From: Polycladidibacter hongkongensis
GTDB taxonomy: Bacteria; Pseudomonadota; Alphaproteobacteria; Rhizobiales; Stappiaceae
Reading direction: 5' to 3'
Assembly: GCF_001561995.1 (NCBI RefSeq)
Contig: NZ_LLWC01000036.1
Location: forward strand, 1 to 64,000
Length of the DNA stretch: 64,000 nt
The translations under genes were made by a program, and so were the position numbers. Within the stretch, counting starts at the first letter, position 1; the number at the start of each line of letters is the position of its first letter. Below the pieces are notes generated by a model, which was not told the DNA's origin, did no database searches, and saw nothing but the letters and a program-made list of their open reading frames with translations. Positions 1 to 10,149 of the stretch are shown piece after piece.

Positions 1-124
1 GGGACAGGTCGTAAGAACGGCTAGCCTCGGCCACCGTCGTCTTGCCCTGCAGGATCTCAATAACAAGCGCCGATTTGCGCTTCGCTGTCCAGCGCTTGAA
101 ACCGTCTTCCAATGTCTCACTCAT
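1..124 (-). CDS. Partial IS3-family transposase OrfA-like protein (HTH/DUF1153 type)
   Basis: Translated from the ATG at 124 (or an in-frame ATG at 133), the minus strand gives a protein beginning MSETLEDGFKRWTAKRKSAL and continuing with an EILQGKTTVAEASRS helix-turn-helix segment. This matches, from memory, the DNA-binding OrfA of IS3-like elements common in alphaproteobacteria, which binds the IS ends and acts with an OrfB integrase. Only about 41 residues are visible because the frame leaves the window. It overlaps out of frame the 3' end of the truncated glycosyltransferase at 117-347, which suggests the IS landed in that gene. The OrfB half should lie to the left, outside the window. Confidence 0.65.
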   Translation of the reverse strand, partial: MSETLEDGFKRWTAKRKSALVIEILQGKTTVAEASRSYDLS

Positions 125-171
125 CGCTACCATTTTCCTCACTGTAGCATGAGCAGGAATGCACTGGGTCA
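1..171 (-). mobile_element. IS3-like insertion sequence, left part only
   Basis: The transposase reading frame on the minus strand runs off position 1. The element end is put near 171 because a TGACCC start, as in TG...CA IS ends, lies just where the neighbouring glycosyltransferase similarity stops. The second end and any target duplication lie outside the window, so the boundary is an estimate. Confidence 0.5.
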
Positions 172-347
172 ATACAAAAGCAGCGCGTGGTGCGTTGAGG
201 GTCATAGTCGTGTTTCACCTGCCCGCTAGTTTCTGGCGTTATGGCATTGAATAGATTCAGATCGATCCCAACACGGTTTGCCTCTGCAAGGATATGGTCA
301 CGTCGTGGTTTGTTGCTTTCCACATTAATCGCAAGGTACTTGATCAC
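117..347 (-). pseudogene. Truncated GT25 (LPS/LOS) glycosyltransferase fragment
   Basis: From a GTG at 347 the product starts VIKYLAINVESNKPRRDHIL and aligns by eye with the first ~55 residues of the intact GT25 protein at 617-1375 (shared YLAINVE/YFAINVE, RR..IL and AITP). Similarity ends at about residue 55, where the paralogue has its GRRLMPTE segment. The remaining ~20 residues look like IS-derived read-through to a TGA at 117. The EDD sugar-nucleotide motif is absent, so this is a remnant, probably disrupted by the adjacent IS element. A longer frame extends upstream to 407, but those residues are hydrophobic and unlike the family. Confidence 0.65.
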
Positions 348-616
348 ATTTAAAACCCTGAAATAAAAAACATCACAATAAAATACAACTAAAACTGTAT
401 TACACAATAATATTATAGAAAATACAATACATAAGAATTATATCAGCAATGCCTGAGTGAAACTAATTTGTCATTTGTATGCGCATTAGAATTTATACTT
501 CGCACTGCAGTAGGTAAGGCCTTAATATCCAATCGTTTAGAACGAACAAATTTCTGACACTTTCCCCCAAGACTACGCAACTAACTCCAACACTAGTGTT
601 TAAGTTAGACTGAATA

Positions 617-1375
617 CTAGTATCCAATTTTAAGCTTCAATTCTGCATAGCGTTTTAAAACACTTGACACCAATCGAAGTAGCCTTGTTCGATACTTATC
701 AAAAGTACTTTTCCCTGGTTCATGCTTGTAATTTCGCAAGCCAATATCCGTGTATAAAGGATTAGAAGGATCGTGACATTGTCTTGTTCTTGTTGGATAA
801 GGGATTACTGCAAAAACATCCGCGCCGTGTATGTAAGATCTATCCATTAGCACGTCGACCGCCATATGCATTGATGCACAATAACACACAAGCTTTTCCG
901 CCGCTGCTTTTGTCACTAGGTAGCACCCAGCATCCAATGGGCCATAAGCTAACTTGTAGAGATCATAGTCGCCAGATAGTTCTTGCTGCTTGCGCATGGG
1001 GCGTTGGTGCTGACCGCTTAATTTAATGAAACCCGTCTTTTCAAGAGGGCATTGCGCTATAATGGCTTTAATATCTGTTTTAATTTCCAGATCATCTTCT
1101 AGAATAACGTAGGCATCTGCTTCTTGATCTTCCAACAGATTGCGCCACAACTGTAGGTGCGAAAGCCCACATGCTAATTCTGTCGGCATTAAGCGCCGCC
1201 CCCAATGGCGAATTGCTTTTTTATGTTGATAGGTATTTGGAACTTTATCCAGCGTTGCTGGCGTAATAGCCCTATGAATCTGTAGGGGAATATCAAACTG
1301 CGCAGCTTGCTCTAATATTCTTTCCCGGCGATGAGTGTTTGCCTCAACATTAATAGCAAAGTACCTGATCTTCAT
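617..1375 (-). CDS. Glycosyltransferase family 25 (LPS biosynthesis)
   Basis: The 252-residue protein has the GT25/LOS glycosyltransferase layout: N-terminal MKIRYFAINVEANTHRRERI, a GRRLMPTELACGLSHLQLW segment around residues 59-77, and the metal/nucleotide-sugar EDD motif in YVILEDDLEI at residues 93-95. Such enzymes add a sugar (often galactose) to LPS core or capsule at the cytoplasmic membrane face. The ATG at 1375 is preceded by GGGGGC about 8 nt upstream. Donor and acceptor cannot be told from sequence. It is a paralogue of the truncated copy to its left and sits in AT-rich DNA beside an IS fragment, so this looks like a variable surface-glycan locus (inference). Confidence 0.8.
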   Translation of the reverse strand: MKIRYFAINVEANTHRRERILEQAAQFDIPLQIHRAITPATLDKVPNTYQHKKAIRHWGRRLMPTELACGLSHLQLWRNLLEDQEADAYVILEDDLEIKTDIKAIIAQCPLEKTGFIKLSGQHQRPMRKQQELSGDYDLYKLAYGPLDAGCYLVTKAAAEKLVCYCASMHMAVDVLMDRSYIHGADVFAVIPYPTRTRQCHDPSNPLYTDIGLRNYKHEPGKSTFDKYRTRLLRLVSSVLKRYAELKLKIGY

Positions 1376-1463
1376 AATCGTGCCCCCAATTTATACCGGT
1401 GTTGTAACCTTATAGAATTGGGAGCACAATGGTTGGCTCAGGTCTAATCTTCGCGCGTAAACA

Positions 1464-3935
1464 TCAAAAACGATGCACAAACGCGGCCATGGCGGTCGCG
1501 CCGGTTTTGCCGCTTTGGTAGCCTTCGTTAAAGCTCACATGGCCGCCAAGGCGCATGTTGGTGTTTTCTGACAGTTGTGTTGCATAGTCGAAACCAACAT
1601 CGAATTGCCGCGCCTCTGGCTTCAAAGACAGATCAATCTCTTTGAAGAGCACTTCACCGTCTATGGTCCTGCCGCTTGCAAGCTTCAATTTCGCTTGACC
1701 ACTTTCGATATACAAAGGTTGCATTAGCGAGAAGGTTAGCTTGTCGCCTTTTGCAAAAACCTCACTTTTTGCAAGGGCAATCTGGTAGGATGACGAAACC
1801 GTCGTGCCTTGCGGCGTAAGGAAAAAATTGCCTTGACCTGTCGTCATACCAATCTGAACACCTGCGGAGAACTCCAAACCACCGACTGGCAATGAGTATC
1901 CGGCCGCTAAAACACCCGATGTACCAGAAAAATCTTCACCGTTTTCCTGCGATAATCCAAAGTATGAGCCTTGCTCTCGCAATGCCGCAGCGGAAAAACT
2001 CATGCGCCCGGCCTCAGGAAAATCAAAGGACCGACTGAAGCCTAATGCAAAACGCTCTTGATTTTGTTCTGTGGTGTCGATGAGGGAAAACGCCGCAAAA
2101 GAACCATTTTCCATCTTGTAGTTTAGGCCTGCGCCAAGGCCATTGCTGGCAAAGCTAAGCAAACTGTCAGGTGCGTTAGAGATTGGGCTTTGATTGGCTG
2201 TAAAGCCCATAGATGCGGAAATCTCCGCAGCACTGCCTGCACCAAGGCTCATTCCCGGAACAGAGGGGGCAGCTATTTGACTGGAAAAAGACAGCGATTG
2301 GAAACCGAGACTCTCCGATTGCGGTCTGGCTGTTGCCTTTAGAAGATTAGTTAACCCGTCCGCAGTTGATTGCTTTACTTCTTCTTGAATTAGGGTGTCG
2401 GCGCCCACATAAAAGTCAGTGCCCAAAGCGTCAAACAACGCCACGTTGGTAGATTTTAGCTGTGTTTTTATAGTTCCTGACAACGCCGCGGGTGCGGATA
2501 ATGTTGCTTCTGCAACGGGCACTCTGCCATGAACCGCGCTTTCTGATTTAACCAAAGCTAGCTTACCGATGGGCAACAGTGCTGCTTTTAGGTCCATAAA
2601 GCCGTGACCAAATTCTTCACTGTAAGCATGCGTGATACCATCGCCAAAGTTCACCGAGCCTTGTTTGACAAAGTTCTTAAAGTTATTGTTTGCAGATGCT
2701 AAAATGCGGTCTATCCACTCAGAAGGCTGTAGGCGGGGGAAAGCCTGCGCTAGGATTGCGATTGCGCCAGCAACTTGCGGCGTGGCATGTGATGTTCCGC
2801 CCGTACCGGCATAATCATTATCTGCGGTTCCAGTCAGCCTATCGATTTTTGCTGTGGTGATATTGCCATTGGCGGTGATACAGTATCTGGCAGTTTCCCA
2901 ACATTTGCTCGAATGGCGTCGTAGTGTGGTACCTGCATCTACTACCGATCTCTGATAGTAGATGCCACTTGCTGGCACATAAAGTGTTGGAGAGGCATTT
3001 GCAACCGTTATCCAGTTGTCTTCCAGTAGTGGGAAAAACAGAGGCAGACTGGTGTTGATGTCCGCGCTTGGTAGCGCTTCATTGTTACTATGAGCAAACA
3101 GGGTAACGCCCTGCAGGCCAAATCGAATTTGTTCAAATACATAATCCCTGACTGTCGCACCTCTACTTCCCCAACCAAGCACATTTTCAATTGCCACTTC
3201 AGCAGAGTTTCCCAGCAATCGGTTCGCAACAACATCATCGTGGGTTTTTTCATCTCCCGTCACGTTTTGTACCCAACCCCAAGAGTTGGTTTGTACCGTT
3301 GCACCTGAGTCGATCGCTCGTTCAACAGCTTTTGTGTATCCTTCCACATTGGTTATCAACGTCAGGCTCGCCTCAGGCGCGACCCCCATCATGCCCTTGC
3401 CGTCTTTTTTTCCAGCTGCAGCTGCTGCGACACCAGTACCGTGTTGTAACTTATCCATTCGATTAGGATCAGCGACATTCGTGTTACCGCCTGCTAGTAC
3501 ACTCTTTCCCTGAATTTCCTGATGTGATTGCACAAAACCACTGTCAATTACAGCAATTCTAACGCCTCGCCCATAGAGCCCTAGTGCATGTGCGTAATGT
3601 ATATTTGCATGATAATATGGGTTGGTTGCATTGTTACTACGACCAACTTTCTGATACTCAGCAAGGTTTCTGGCATTAATCAGCTTAACTGCGTCAACCG
3701 CCGCCGTTGTCGCAATATAATGGTCATTTGCGAGGTCACCAACACCGGCCGGAGCTGGGGCAGGAGCTGGGGCCGGAGCCGGAGCCGGAGCGCCGCCACC
3801 ACCACCACCGCCAGCGGGTGGCGGGCTATAACCACCGCCACCGCCACCGCCACCGCCTCCTCCGCCACACGCGGTGAGGGCTGTGCAAACGAGAAGAATG
3901 GCGGATAGCCGATGGAGTGAAAGTGAGCGCGACAT
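1464..3935 (-). CDS. Lipidated subtilisin-like autotransporter serine protease (NalP/SphB1-like)
   Basis: An 823-residue secreted protease. The N-terminus is a signal peptide ending in a perfect lipobox LTAC (Cys23), followed by 12 glycines, a second Gly run and an Ala-Pro repeat to about residue 63. A peptidase S8 domain follows with Asp131 (AVIDSG), His165 (QHGTGVA) and Ser382 (GGTSHATPQVAG). From about residue 560 the sequence is rich in alternating amphipathic strands and ends MAAFVHRF with a C-terminal Phe, as expected for an autotransporter beta-barrel. Lipobox, Gly/Pro-rich linker, S8 domain and barrel together are the architecture known for NalP (Neisseria) and SphB1 (Bordetella), which mature other surface proteins. 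No substrate protein is evident nearby. It is monocistronic. Confidence 0.85.
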   Translation of the reverse strand: MSRSLSLHRLSAILLVCTALTACGGGGGGGGGGGGYSPPPAGGGGGGGAPAPAPAPAPAPAPAGVGDLANDHYIATTAAVDAVKLINARNLAEYQKVGRSNNATNPYYHANIHYAHALGLYGRGVRIAVIDSGFVQSHQEIQGKSVLAGGNTNVADPNRMDKLQHGTGVAAAAAGKKDGKGMMGVAPEASLTLITNVEGYTKAVERAIDSGATVQTNSWGWVQNVTGDEKTHDDVVANRLLGNSAEVAIENVLGWGSRGATVRDYVFEQIRFGLQGVTLFAHSNNEALPSADINTSLPLFFPLLEDNWITVANASPTLYVPASGIYYQRSVVDAGTTLRRHSSKCWETARYCITANGNITTAKIDRLTGTADNDYAGTGGTSHATPQVAGAIAILAQAFPRLQPSEWIDRILASANNNFKNFVKQGSVNFGDGITHAYSEEFGHGFMDLKAALLPIGKLALVKSESAVHGRVPVAEATLSAPAALSGTIKTQLKSTNVALFDALGTDFYVGADTLIQEEVKQSTADGLTNLLKATARPQSESLGFQSLSFSSQIAAPSVPGMSLGAGSAAEISASMGFTANQSPISNAPDSLLSFASNGLGAGLNYKMENGSFAAFSLIDTTEQNQERFALGFSRSFDFPEAGRMSFSAAALREQGSYFGLSQENGEDFSGTSGVLAAGYSLPVGGLEFSAGVQIGMTTGQGNFFLTPQGTTVSSSYQIALAKSEVFAKGDKLTFSLMQPLYIESGQAKLKLASGRTIDGEVLFKEIDLSLKPEARQFDVGFDYATQLSENTNMRLGGHVSFNEGYQSGKTGATAMAAFVHRF
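3746..3866 (-). repeat. Gly and Ala-Pro coding microsatellite in the protease gene
   Basis: This in-frame tract encodes 12 consecutive glycines (GGC/GGT/GGA codons), a second Gly run and about seven Ala-Pro units built from near-identical hexamers. Slippage would change linker length in multiples of 3 or 6 nt without breaking the frame. It forms the linker between the lipidated cysteine and the protease domain. Confidence 0.85.
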
Positions 3936-4123
3936 AACAATAGCCCCTGAATTCTAACTAAGTATATTAGGCAATACAATTTAAGATTGTGGTTAAAGAA
4001 ACAATAAGACTTTCAACTTTAGGTTGTGTAAAGCTGAATATCCACATCTATTTCGAGATACTCTTGAAAAACACGAGCGTAATCTCGACATTGCAACAGC
4101 ACAGAAAAATGGAGAAACGTTAG

Positions 4124-4444
4124 ATGCTTGTTACGACCACGGATAATTTAGAGGGAAAGCAAATTACTGAATACAAGGGCCTTGTTGTCGGCGAGGCGAT
4201 TCTTGGGGCCAATGTTTTCAAAGATTTATTTGCCAGTATTCGTGATATTGTCGGCGGGCGCTCTGGAGCCTATGAGCAGGAGCTGGAAAAAGCCCGCGGG
4301 ATTGCTTTGTCAGAGATGCAAGCTAAAGCGCAGTATTTGGGCGCTAATGCGGTGGTTGGTGTTGACCTTGACTATGAGACGGTGGGCCAAGGTGGTTCCA
4401 TGCTGATGGTGACGGCTGCTGGAACAGCGGTTGTTTATCGCTAA
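4124..4444 (+). CDS. YbjQ/UPF0145 family protein
   Basis: The 106-residue product starts [20 protein letters not shown] and contains [19 protein letters not shown], then [14 protein letters not shown] and a C-terminal [14 protein letters not shown] strand. This is the YbjQ/UPF0145 (heavy-metal-binding-like, DUF74) signature; members form pentameric rings, function uncertain. Length is normal for the family (~105 aa). A GGAG lies about 10 nt before the ATG. It is divergent from the protease gene across a 188-bp gap and alone on its strand until meaB. Confidence 0.85.
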   Translation: MLVTTTDNLEGKQITEYKGLVVGEAILGANVFKDLFASIRDIVGGRSGAYEQELEKARGIALSEMQAKAQYLGANAVVGVDLDYETVGQGGSMLMVTAAGTAVVYR

Positions 4445-4580
4445 GCCCCGCAGCGCGGTTATAGGTTGCGGTGAGGCGATGTCGCTGCGCTTCGGCGGCC
4501 TCTAGTCTGTTTCGGTAAATAGGCAAGTTGCAGGTTTTGCTTTAAAGTCGCCCCCTGCAACTTATTGGAAATAGGCGAAG

Positions 4581-5582
4581 ATGGCGATAACACCAACGCA
4601 ACTTGATCGCGTAAGCGCGCAGCTTACCGACGACCTGCTAACGGGGAAACGCGCGGCATTGGCCCGTGCAATCACCCTTGTTGAATCAAAGCGCGCCGAC
4701 CATCGCCGCCAAGCCGAAGCGCTGCTTTCACAGCTTATGCCGCACACAGGCAAGGCGTTTCGCGTGGGCATTACCGGAGTTCCCGGAGTTGGCAAATCAA
4801 CCACAATTGACAATCTAGGCTCCATGCTCACCAAAGCAGGGCACAAGGTGGCGGTGCTTGCCGTGGACCCCTCCTCCACCCGCTCTGGCGGCGCTATATT
4901 GGGCGATAAAACGCGCATGGCCAAGCTGGCCTATGACGACAATGCCTATATTCGCCCCTCTCCTTCAGCGGGCACGCTTGGAGGCGTTGCGAGCAAAACA
5001 CGCGAAACGATGCTGCTATGCGAAGCGGTGGGCTTTGATGTCATTCTGGTAGAAACCGTTGGCATTGGACAATCTGAAACCACCGTGGCGCAAATGGTCG
5101 ATTGCTTCTTGGTGATGATGTTGCCGGGAGCGGGGGATGAGTTGCAAGGTATCAAAAAAGGCGTACTTGAAGTTGCCGATCTTATCGCTGTCAACAAAGC
5201 CGATGGCGAGGGAGCTGCTCGGGCGCGATCGGCGGCAAGCGCCTACAAGGCAGCACTGAGCATGATGGCACCCCGTTCGCAGCGTTGGCGGGTGCCGGTC
5301 ACCACGATGTCAGGGCTGACGGGCGAGGACCTGGACAGGCTGTGGCGGCTTGCGCTGGATTATAAAGCTGCAATGCAGGAAAGCGGTGCCTTTGCAAGGC
5401 GACGCCAAAACCAGCAAGTGGACTGGATGTGGGAGATGATCGAGGCGCATCTGCGCAACAGTTTCCAAGAGGCGGAGGCGGTTTCGCAAGAACTGCCGCA
5501 GATCATGCAAGCAGTGCGCAGCGGCACCTTGCCAGCCACGGCGGCAGTTTCAAAGCTGCTCGCCGCGTTTCATGGCAACTGA
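4581..5582 (+). CDS. meaB: MeaB/ArgK family GTPase (methylmalonyl-CoA mutase chaperone)
   Basis: The 333-residue G3E GTPase has a P-loop GVPGVGKS at residues 66-73, the family segment VDPSSTRSGGAILGDKTRM, a DVILVETVGIGQSE switch region and the NKADG base-recognition motif. MeaB proteins gate cobalamin loading and protect adenosylcobalamin-dependent methylmalonyl-CoA mutase during turnover. The ATG at 4581 has GGAAA about 13 nt upstream, a weak site. No mutase gene lies nearby, so it is an orphan copy here. It converges on the asparaginase gene with a 59-bp gap. Confidence 0.9.
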   Translation: MAITPTQLDRVSAQLTDDLLTGKRAALARAITLVESKRADHRRQAEALLSQLMPHTGKAFRVGITGVPGVGKSTTIDNLGSMLTKAGHKVAVLAVDPSSTRSGGAILGDKTRMAKLAYDDNAYIRPSPSAGTLGGVASKTRETMLLCEAVGFDVILVETVGIGQSETTVAQMVDCFLVMMLPGAGDELQGIKKGVLEVADLIAVNKADGEGAARARSAASAYKAALSMMAPRSQRWRVPVTTMSGLTGEDLDRLWRLALDYKAAMQESGAFARRRQNQQVDWMWEMIEAHLRNSFQEAEAVSQELPQIMQAVRSGTLPATAAVSKLLAAFHGN

Positions 5583-5641
5583 GGGCCAGCATTCGTGCCG
5601 CGCCACTCAGCTGTTGCACTTCGCAAGCCAGACGGTGCGGA

Positions 5642-6673
5642 TTACAAATCTTTCGGCGCTTGGAGCTGACGCATAACATCATCCACCACGCGCACATCCC
5701 CCACATGGCGTTTGCTGAAATTATGCAGTGGCTGGCTGAGCCACGGCTTCAGGCCGTTGTGCTCTTTGTTGTCCAGCTTCAGCAGGCCAGCGAGCACCCC
5801 GGCCATCATGGCCTCGGCCCCACGGGTGCCGCCATCATCGCACTTTAGCGCCACGCCAAAGCCCAGCTCCGGCAAAGAAGCGCAGAACACGCCTTCAGCA
5901 CCGGTTTTCAGGAAAGCACGACCTTTGAATAGATCCATAACACTGGTGCAGAAACGGTCTCGCCCTGCAACCATGTAAGGCTCGTTAACGCAGGCCTCGT
6001 AGAGTTGTTCACACGCCTCGGCCCGCAGCGGCGCCAGCCCCGCACCAGTGCCGAACTTGGCAAAGGCATGCGCTGTTTTTTGCAGCTCAATCGCGTAGGT
6101 GGGGATAGAGCATCCGTCCAAGCCGCAATTGTCGTGGCCTAGAATACCGCCGGTCATCTCCTCAACCACCTGGCGCAGCTCTCGCTGAACGGGGTGGTCA
6201 TAGTCAACGTAGTTTTCCGTTGGGATGCCGAGCGTTTTTGCCATGGCCAAAAAACCCGCATGCTTGCCTGAGCAGTTGTTGTGCAGCGGGCATGGGCTTT
6301 GGTCGGTTTTAACGAGTTCGAACTGATCCTGCATATGCTTGGGCCATTGCACACCACAAAGGAGCGCACTTTCGTCTAGCCCGGCTTTGCGCAACATCCC
6401 ACGGGCGGTATTGGCGTGAATTTGTTCGCCATTGTGGGAGGAACAAGCCAGTGCCAGCTCAGCTTCGTCAAAATCTAGCGCCTCGGCTGCACCGCTCTCG
6501 ATTAGGGGGATTGCCTGCAGTGCTTTTACGGCAGAGCGGGGAAACACAGATGCGCTGACATCGCCGATAGCGTGCACGGTAGCACCGGTTTCATCGACAA
6601 TAGCAATTGCTCCGCGGTGCCGGCTTTCAACAGAGTTGCCGCGGATGACTTCAACTAGGACAGGGTTAGACAT
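5642..6673 (-). CDS. L-asparaginase II family protein (AnsA, Rhizobium type)
   Basis: A 343-residue protein of the PF06089 asparaginase family, which hydrolyses L-asparagine to aspartate and ammonia and is unrelated to the E. coli AnsB fold. Visible conserved stretches are FPRSAVKALQAIPL, CSSHNGE, CPLHNNCSGKHAGFLA (Ser/Lys/Cys catalytic region) and DNCGLDGCSIPTYA. The ATG at 6673 is preferred over the upstream TTG at 6703 because it has GGA about 10 nt upstream and family proteins start with a short SNPVLVEVIRG strand. The aminotransferase gene lies upstream on the same strand (63-bp gap), so joint amino-acid nitrogen metabolism is possible. Confidence 0.88.
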   Translation of the reverse strand: MSNPVLVEVIRGNSVESRHRGAIAIVDETGATVHAIGDVSASVFPRSAVKALQAIPLIESGAAEALDFDEAELALACSSHNGEQIHANTARGMLRKAGLDESALLCGVQWPKHMQDQFELVKTDQSPCPLHNNCSGKHAGFLAMAKTLGIPTENYVDYDHPVQRELRQVVEEMTGGILGHDNCGLDGCSIPTYAIELQKTAHAFAKFGTGAGLAPLRAEACEQLYEACVNEPYMVAGRDRFCTSVMDLFKGRAFLKTGAEGVFCASLPELGFGVALKCDDGGTRGAEAMMAGVLAGLLKLDNKEHNGLKPWLSQPLHNFSKRHVGDVRVVDDVMRQLQAPKDL

Positions 6674-6736
6674 GCTGGTATTCCAAAGTATTAGCGGGAG
6701 CAAGGTTTCCCTGCACCCCTCAGGTAAAGGTGTTTT

Positions 6737-7954
6737 TTATGTTTCGTTTTCTTGTAGCGTTTTAAGCGATCGCAGGGCTGGCCATGCCGACAAACGCTCC
6801 AACGCTTCTTCTAATAGTGGTTTTGACTTACAAATACAAAAGCGAATGTGGCTGGAGGGCGCATCAGACACATAAAAAGCAGAGAGCGGCACAGCGGCAA
6901 CGCCTGCTTCTTTCACCATTTTTTCGCATAGGGCCACATCTGATGCTTCGTTAGCTTCCGCTTGTTCTGCCACCAGCCCAAGCGGGCGCACATCACAGGT
7001 GAGGAAATATGTGCCATCACACGGGGAGAGGGAAAAGCCAAGCTTTGTAAGCCCTGCGGCGAGCAGGTCACGCTTTTCGCTCAGGTCCTGTGCCAGTTTA
7101 GTAAAGTACTCCGAGGGCATTTGCAGGCCGTGTGCAACGGCGGCTTGTAAATGCGGCGGGGTGGTGAAAGTAACAAACTGGTGCGCTTTGGCGATAGGGT
7201 CCAGCAAGTGCGGAGCGGCCGTGATGTAACCCACCTTCCAGCCGGTCATTGAAAAGGTTTTCCCAGCGGAGCCAATACGCACGGTGCGATCTCGCATGCC
7301 CGGTAGGCTCATCAGTGGTATATGGCGGTGCCCGTCAAAGGTAATATGTTCGTAAACCTCATCACAGATCGCGTAGCAATCATTCTCAACAATCAGCTGT
7401 GAAAGAACGTTAAGTTCTGTTTGGCTGAAGACTTTGCCAACGGGATTCATTGGGTTGTTGATGAGGATAGCCTTGGTGTTTTCGTTAAACGCCTCGGCCA
7501 GCGCCTGCAAATCCAACTGCCAATCAGGCGCAGAAAGGCGCACACGGCGCGGAATGCCACCGGCGCGCTGCACCAGCGGCAGGTAGCAATCATATAGCGG
7601 TTCGATAAGGATCACCTCATCGCCCGGCTCCACCAGCGCCATCAAGCTATCGGCCAAGGCTTCGGTTGCCCCAGAGGTAACAAGCACTTCGCTTGCCGGA
7701 TCAACATCTAGATCATAAAAGCGCTTGTTGTGTGCAGCCACCGCTGCGCGCAGCTCTGGCACGCCGAGCATTGGGGGATACTGGTTCGGACCACTTGCCA
7801 GCTTTTTTCCCGCCGCCTCAAGCATTTCAGTCGGCCCGTCGGCATCTGGAAACCCCTGCCCTAGATTGATAGCAGAGTGCTCACGCGCCAGCACAGACAT
7901 ATGCTCAAAAATAGTCGTCTTAATGCCGGTGAACAGAGGATTGGTCGGCTTCAT
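6737..7954 (-). CDS. PLP-dependent class I/II aminotransferase
   Basis: The 405-residue fold-type I aminotransferase has INLGQGFPD near residue 30, the NNPMNPVGKV loop, DEVYEH (Asp198, Tyr201) and the PLP lysine Lys232 in SAGKTFSMTGWK. LGQGFPD and the order of motifs place it near kynurenine/glutamine-transaminase-K, YbdL and DapC-like enzymes. The amino acid used cannot be decided. The frame is open to 8179, but the ATG at 7954 with GGAG 8 nt upstream starts the recognisable domain. The upstream 75 codons resemble no known leader and are treated as 5' UTR. It lies just upstream of the asparaginase gene and may be cotranscribed. Confidence 0.88.
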   Translation of the reverse strand: MKPTNPLFTGIKTTIFEHMSVLAREHSAINLGQGFPDADGPTEMLEAAGKKLASGPNQYPPMLGVPELRAAVAAHNKRFYDLDVDPASEVLVTSGATEALADSLMALVEPGDEVILIEPLYDCYLPLVQRAGGIPRRVRLSAPDWQLDLQALAEAFNENTKAILINNPMNPVGKVFSQTELNVLSQLIVENDCYAICDEVYEHITFDGHRHIPLMSLPGMRDRTVRIGSAGKTFSMTGWKVGYITAAPHLLDPIAKAHQFVTFTTPPHLQAAVAHGLQMPSEYFTKLAQDLSEKRDLLAAGLTKLGFSLSPCDGTYFLTCDVRPLGLVAEQAEANEASDVALCEKMVKEAGVAAVPLSAFYVSDAPSSHIRFCICKSKPLLEEALERLSAWPALRSLKTLQENET

Positions 7955-8361
7955 AAAGGCACTCCGCGAATTAATTTTGGTGCTGCAGCTAACGCTAGCT
8001 ATTTTGGCAGCATGATGATGAGCGACGACGCGTCTACGTATATTCCTCGATTTTCCACTGTATATATGGGAAAAGATCGTTAGGTCCTGTACCAAGTAGC
8101 TGCCGCTTTGTTCGAAAATACGCTCTGCACGGCAACCGGTTAGCTGCATCTTCACGCTAGCCGCCCCGCTCCATGACACAGCAGCACTAGAAAATTCAGT
8201 TTAAAACGTTTCCATCGCATCCGGTTTTGCCTATAAGGGCGAGAATGCTTTCGTGGGATGGCCTTGTTCTTTGCAAAACCTTTGCTTGGGTTTCATAGAG
8301 CCTTTAAGAAACTGCGATAGCCCTGCAAACAACGAAATTTGAAAAACAAAAGGAGATGCCG

Positions 8362-9951
<1,590 letters not shown>

Positions 9952-9974
9952 GGCTTTTTAGCGGGGGACACTGT

Positions 9975-10002
9975 AAAAGGAGGCGCAGCGCGCCTCCTTT
10001 TT
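9975..10002 (+). terminator. Rho-independent terminator after the SulP gene
   Basis: An 8-bp perfect GC-rich stem (GGAGGCGC/GCGCCTCC) with loop AGC is flanked by AAAA and TTTTT, starting 23 bp after the stop codon. Symmetric A/T flanks could let it work both ways. Confidence 0.9.
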
Positions 10003-10149
10003 CCGTTTGCAGCCCAGCCCTTTTGTTACTCGTAGAATTGTCCAGTGGACATCAAAGGGCTTATAGATCCTGTGGTACCAAAGCCTATTAACCGCCTGCG
10101 TGTATGCTGGTGCCTTGTTGAGCAACTGGCAGGAACACTTGCAGGGATC

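Noticed and set aside
3680-3979. Frames over the Gly/Ala-Pro tract on both strands
   Set aside because: Val-Ala or Arg-Ser repeats created by reading the microsatellite in other frames.
7955-8179. 75-codon N-terminal extension of the aminotransferase
   Set aside because: No homology, and the ATG at 7954 has a far better ribosome site.
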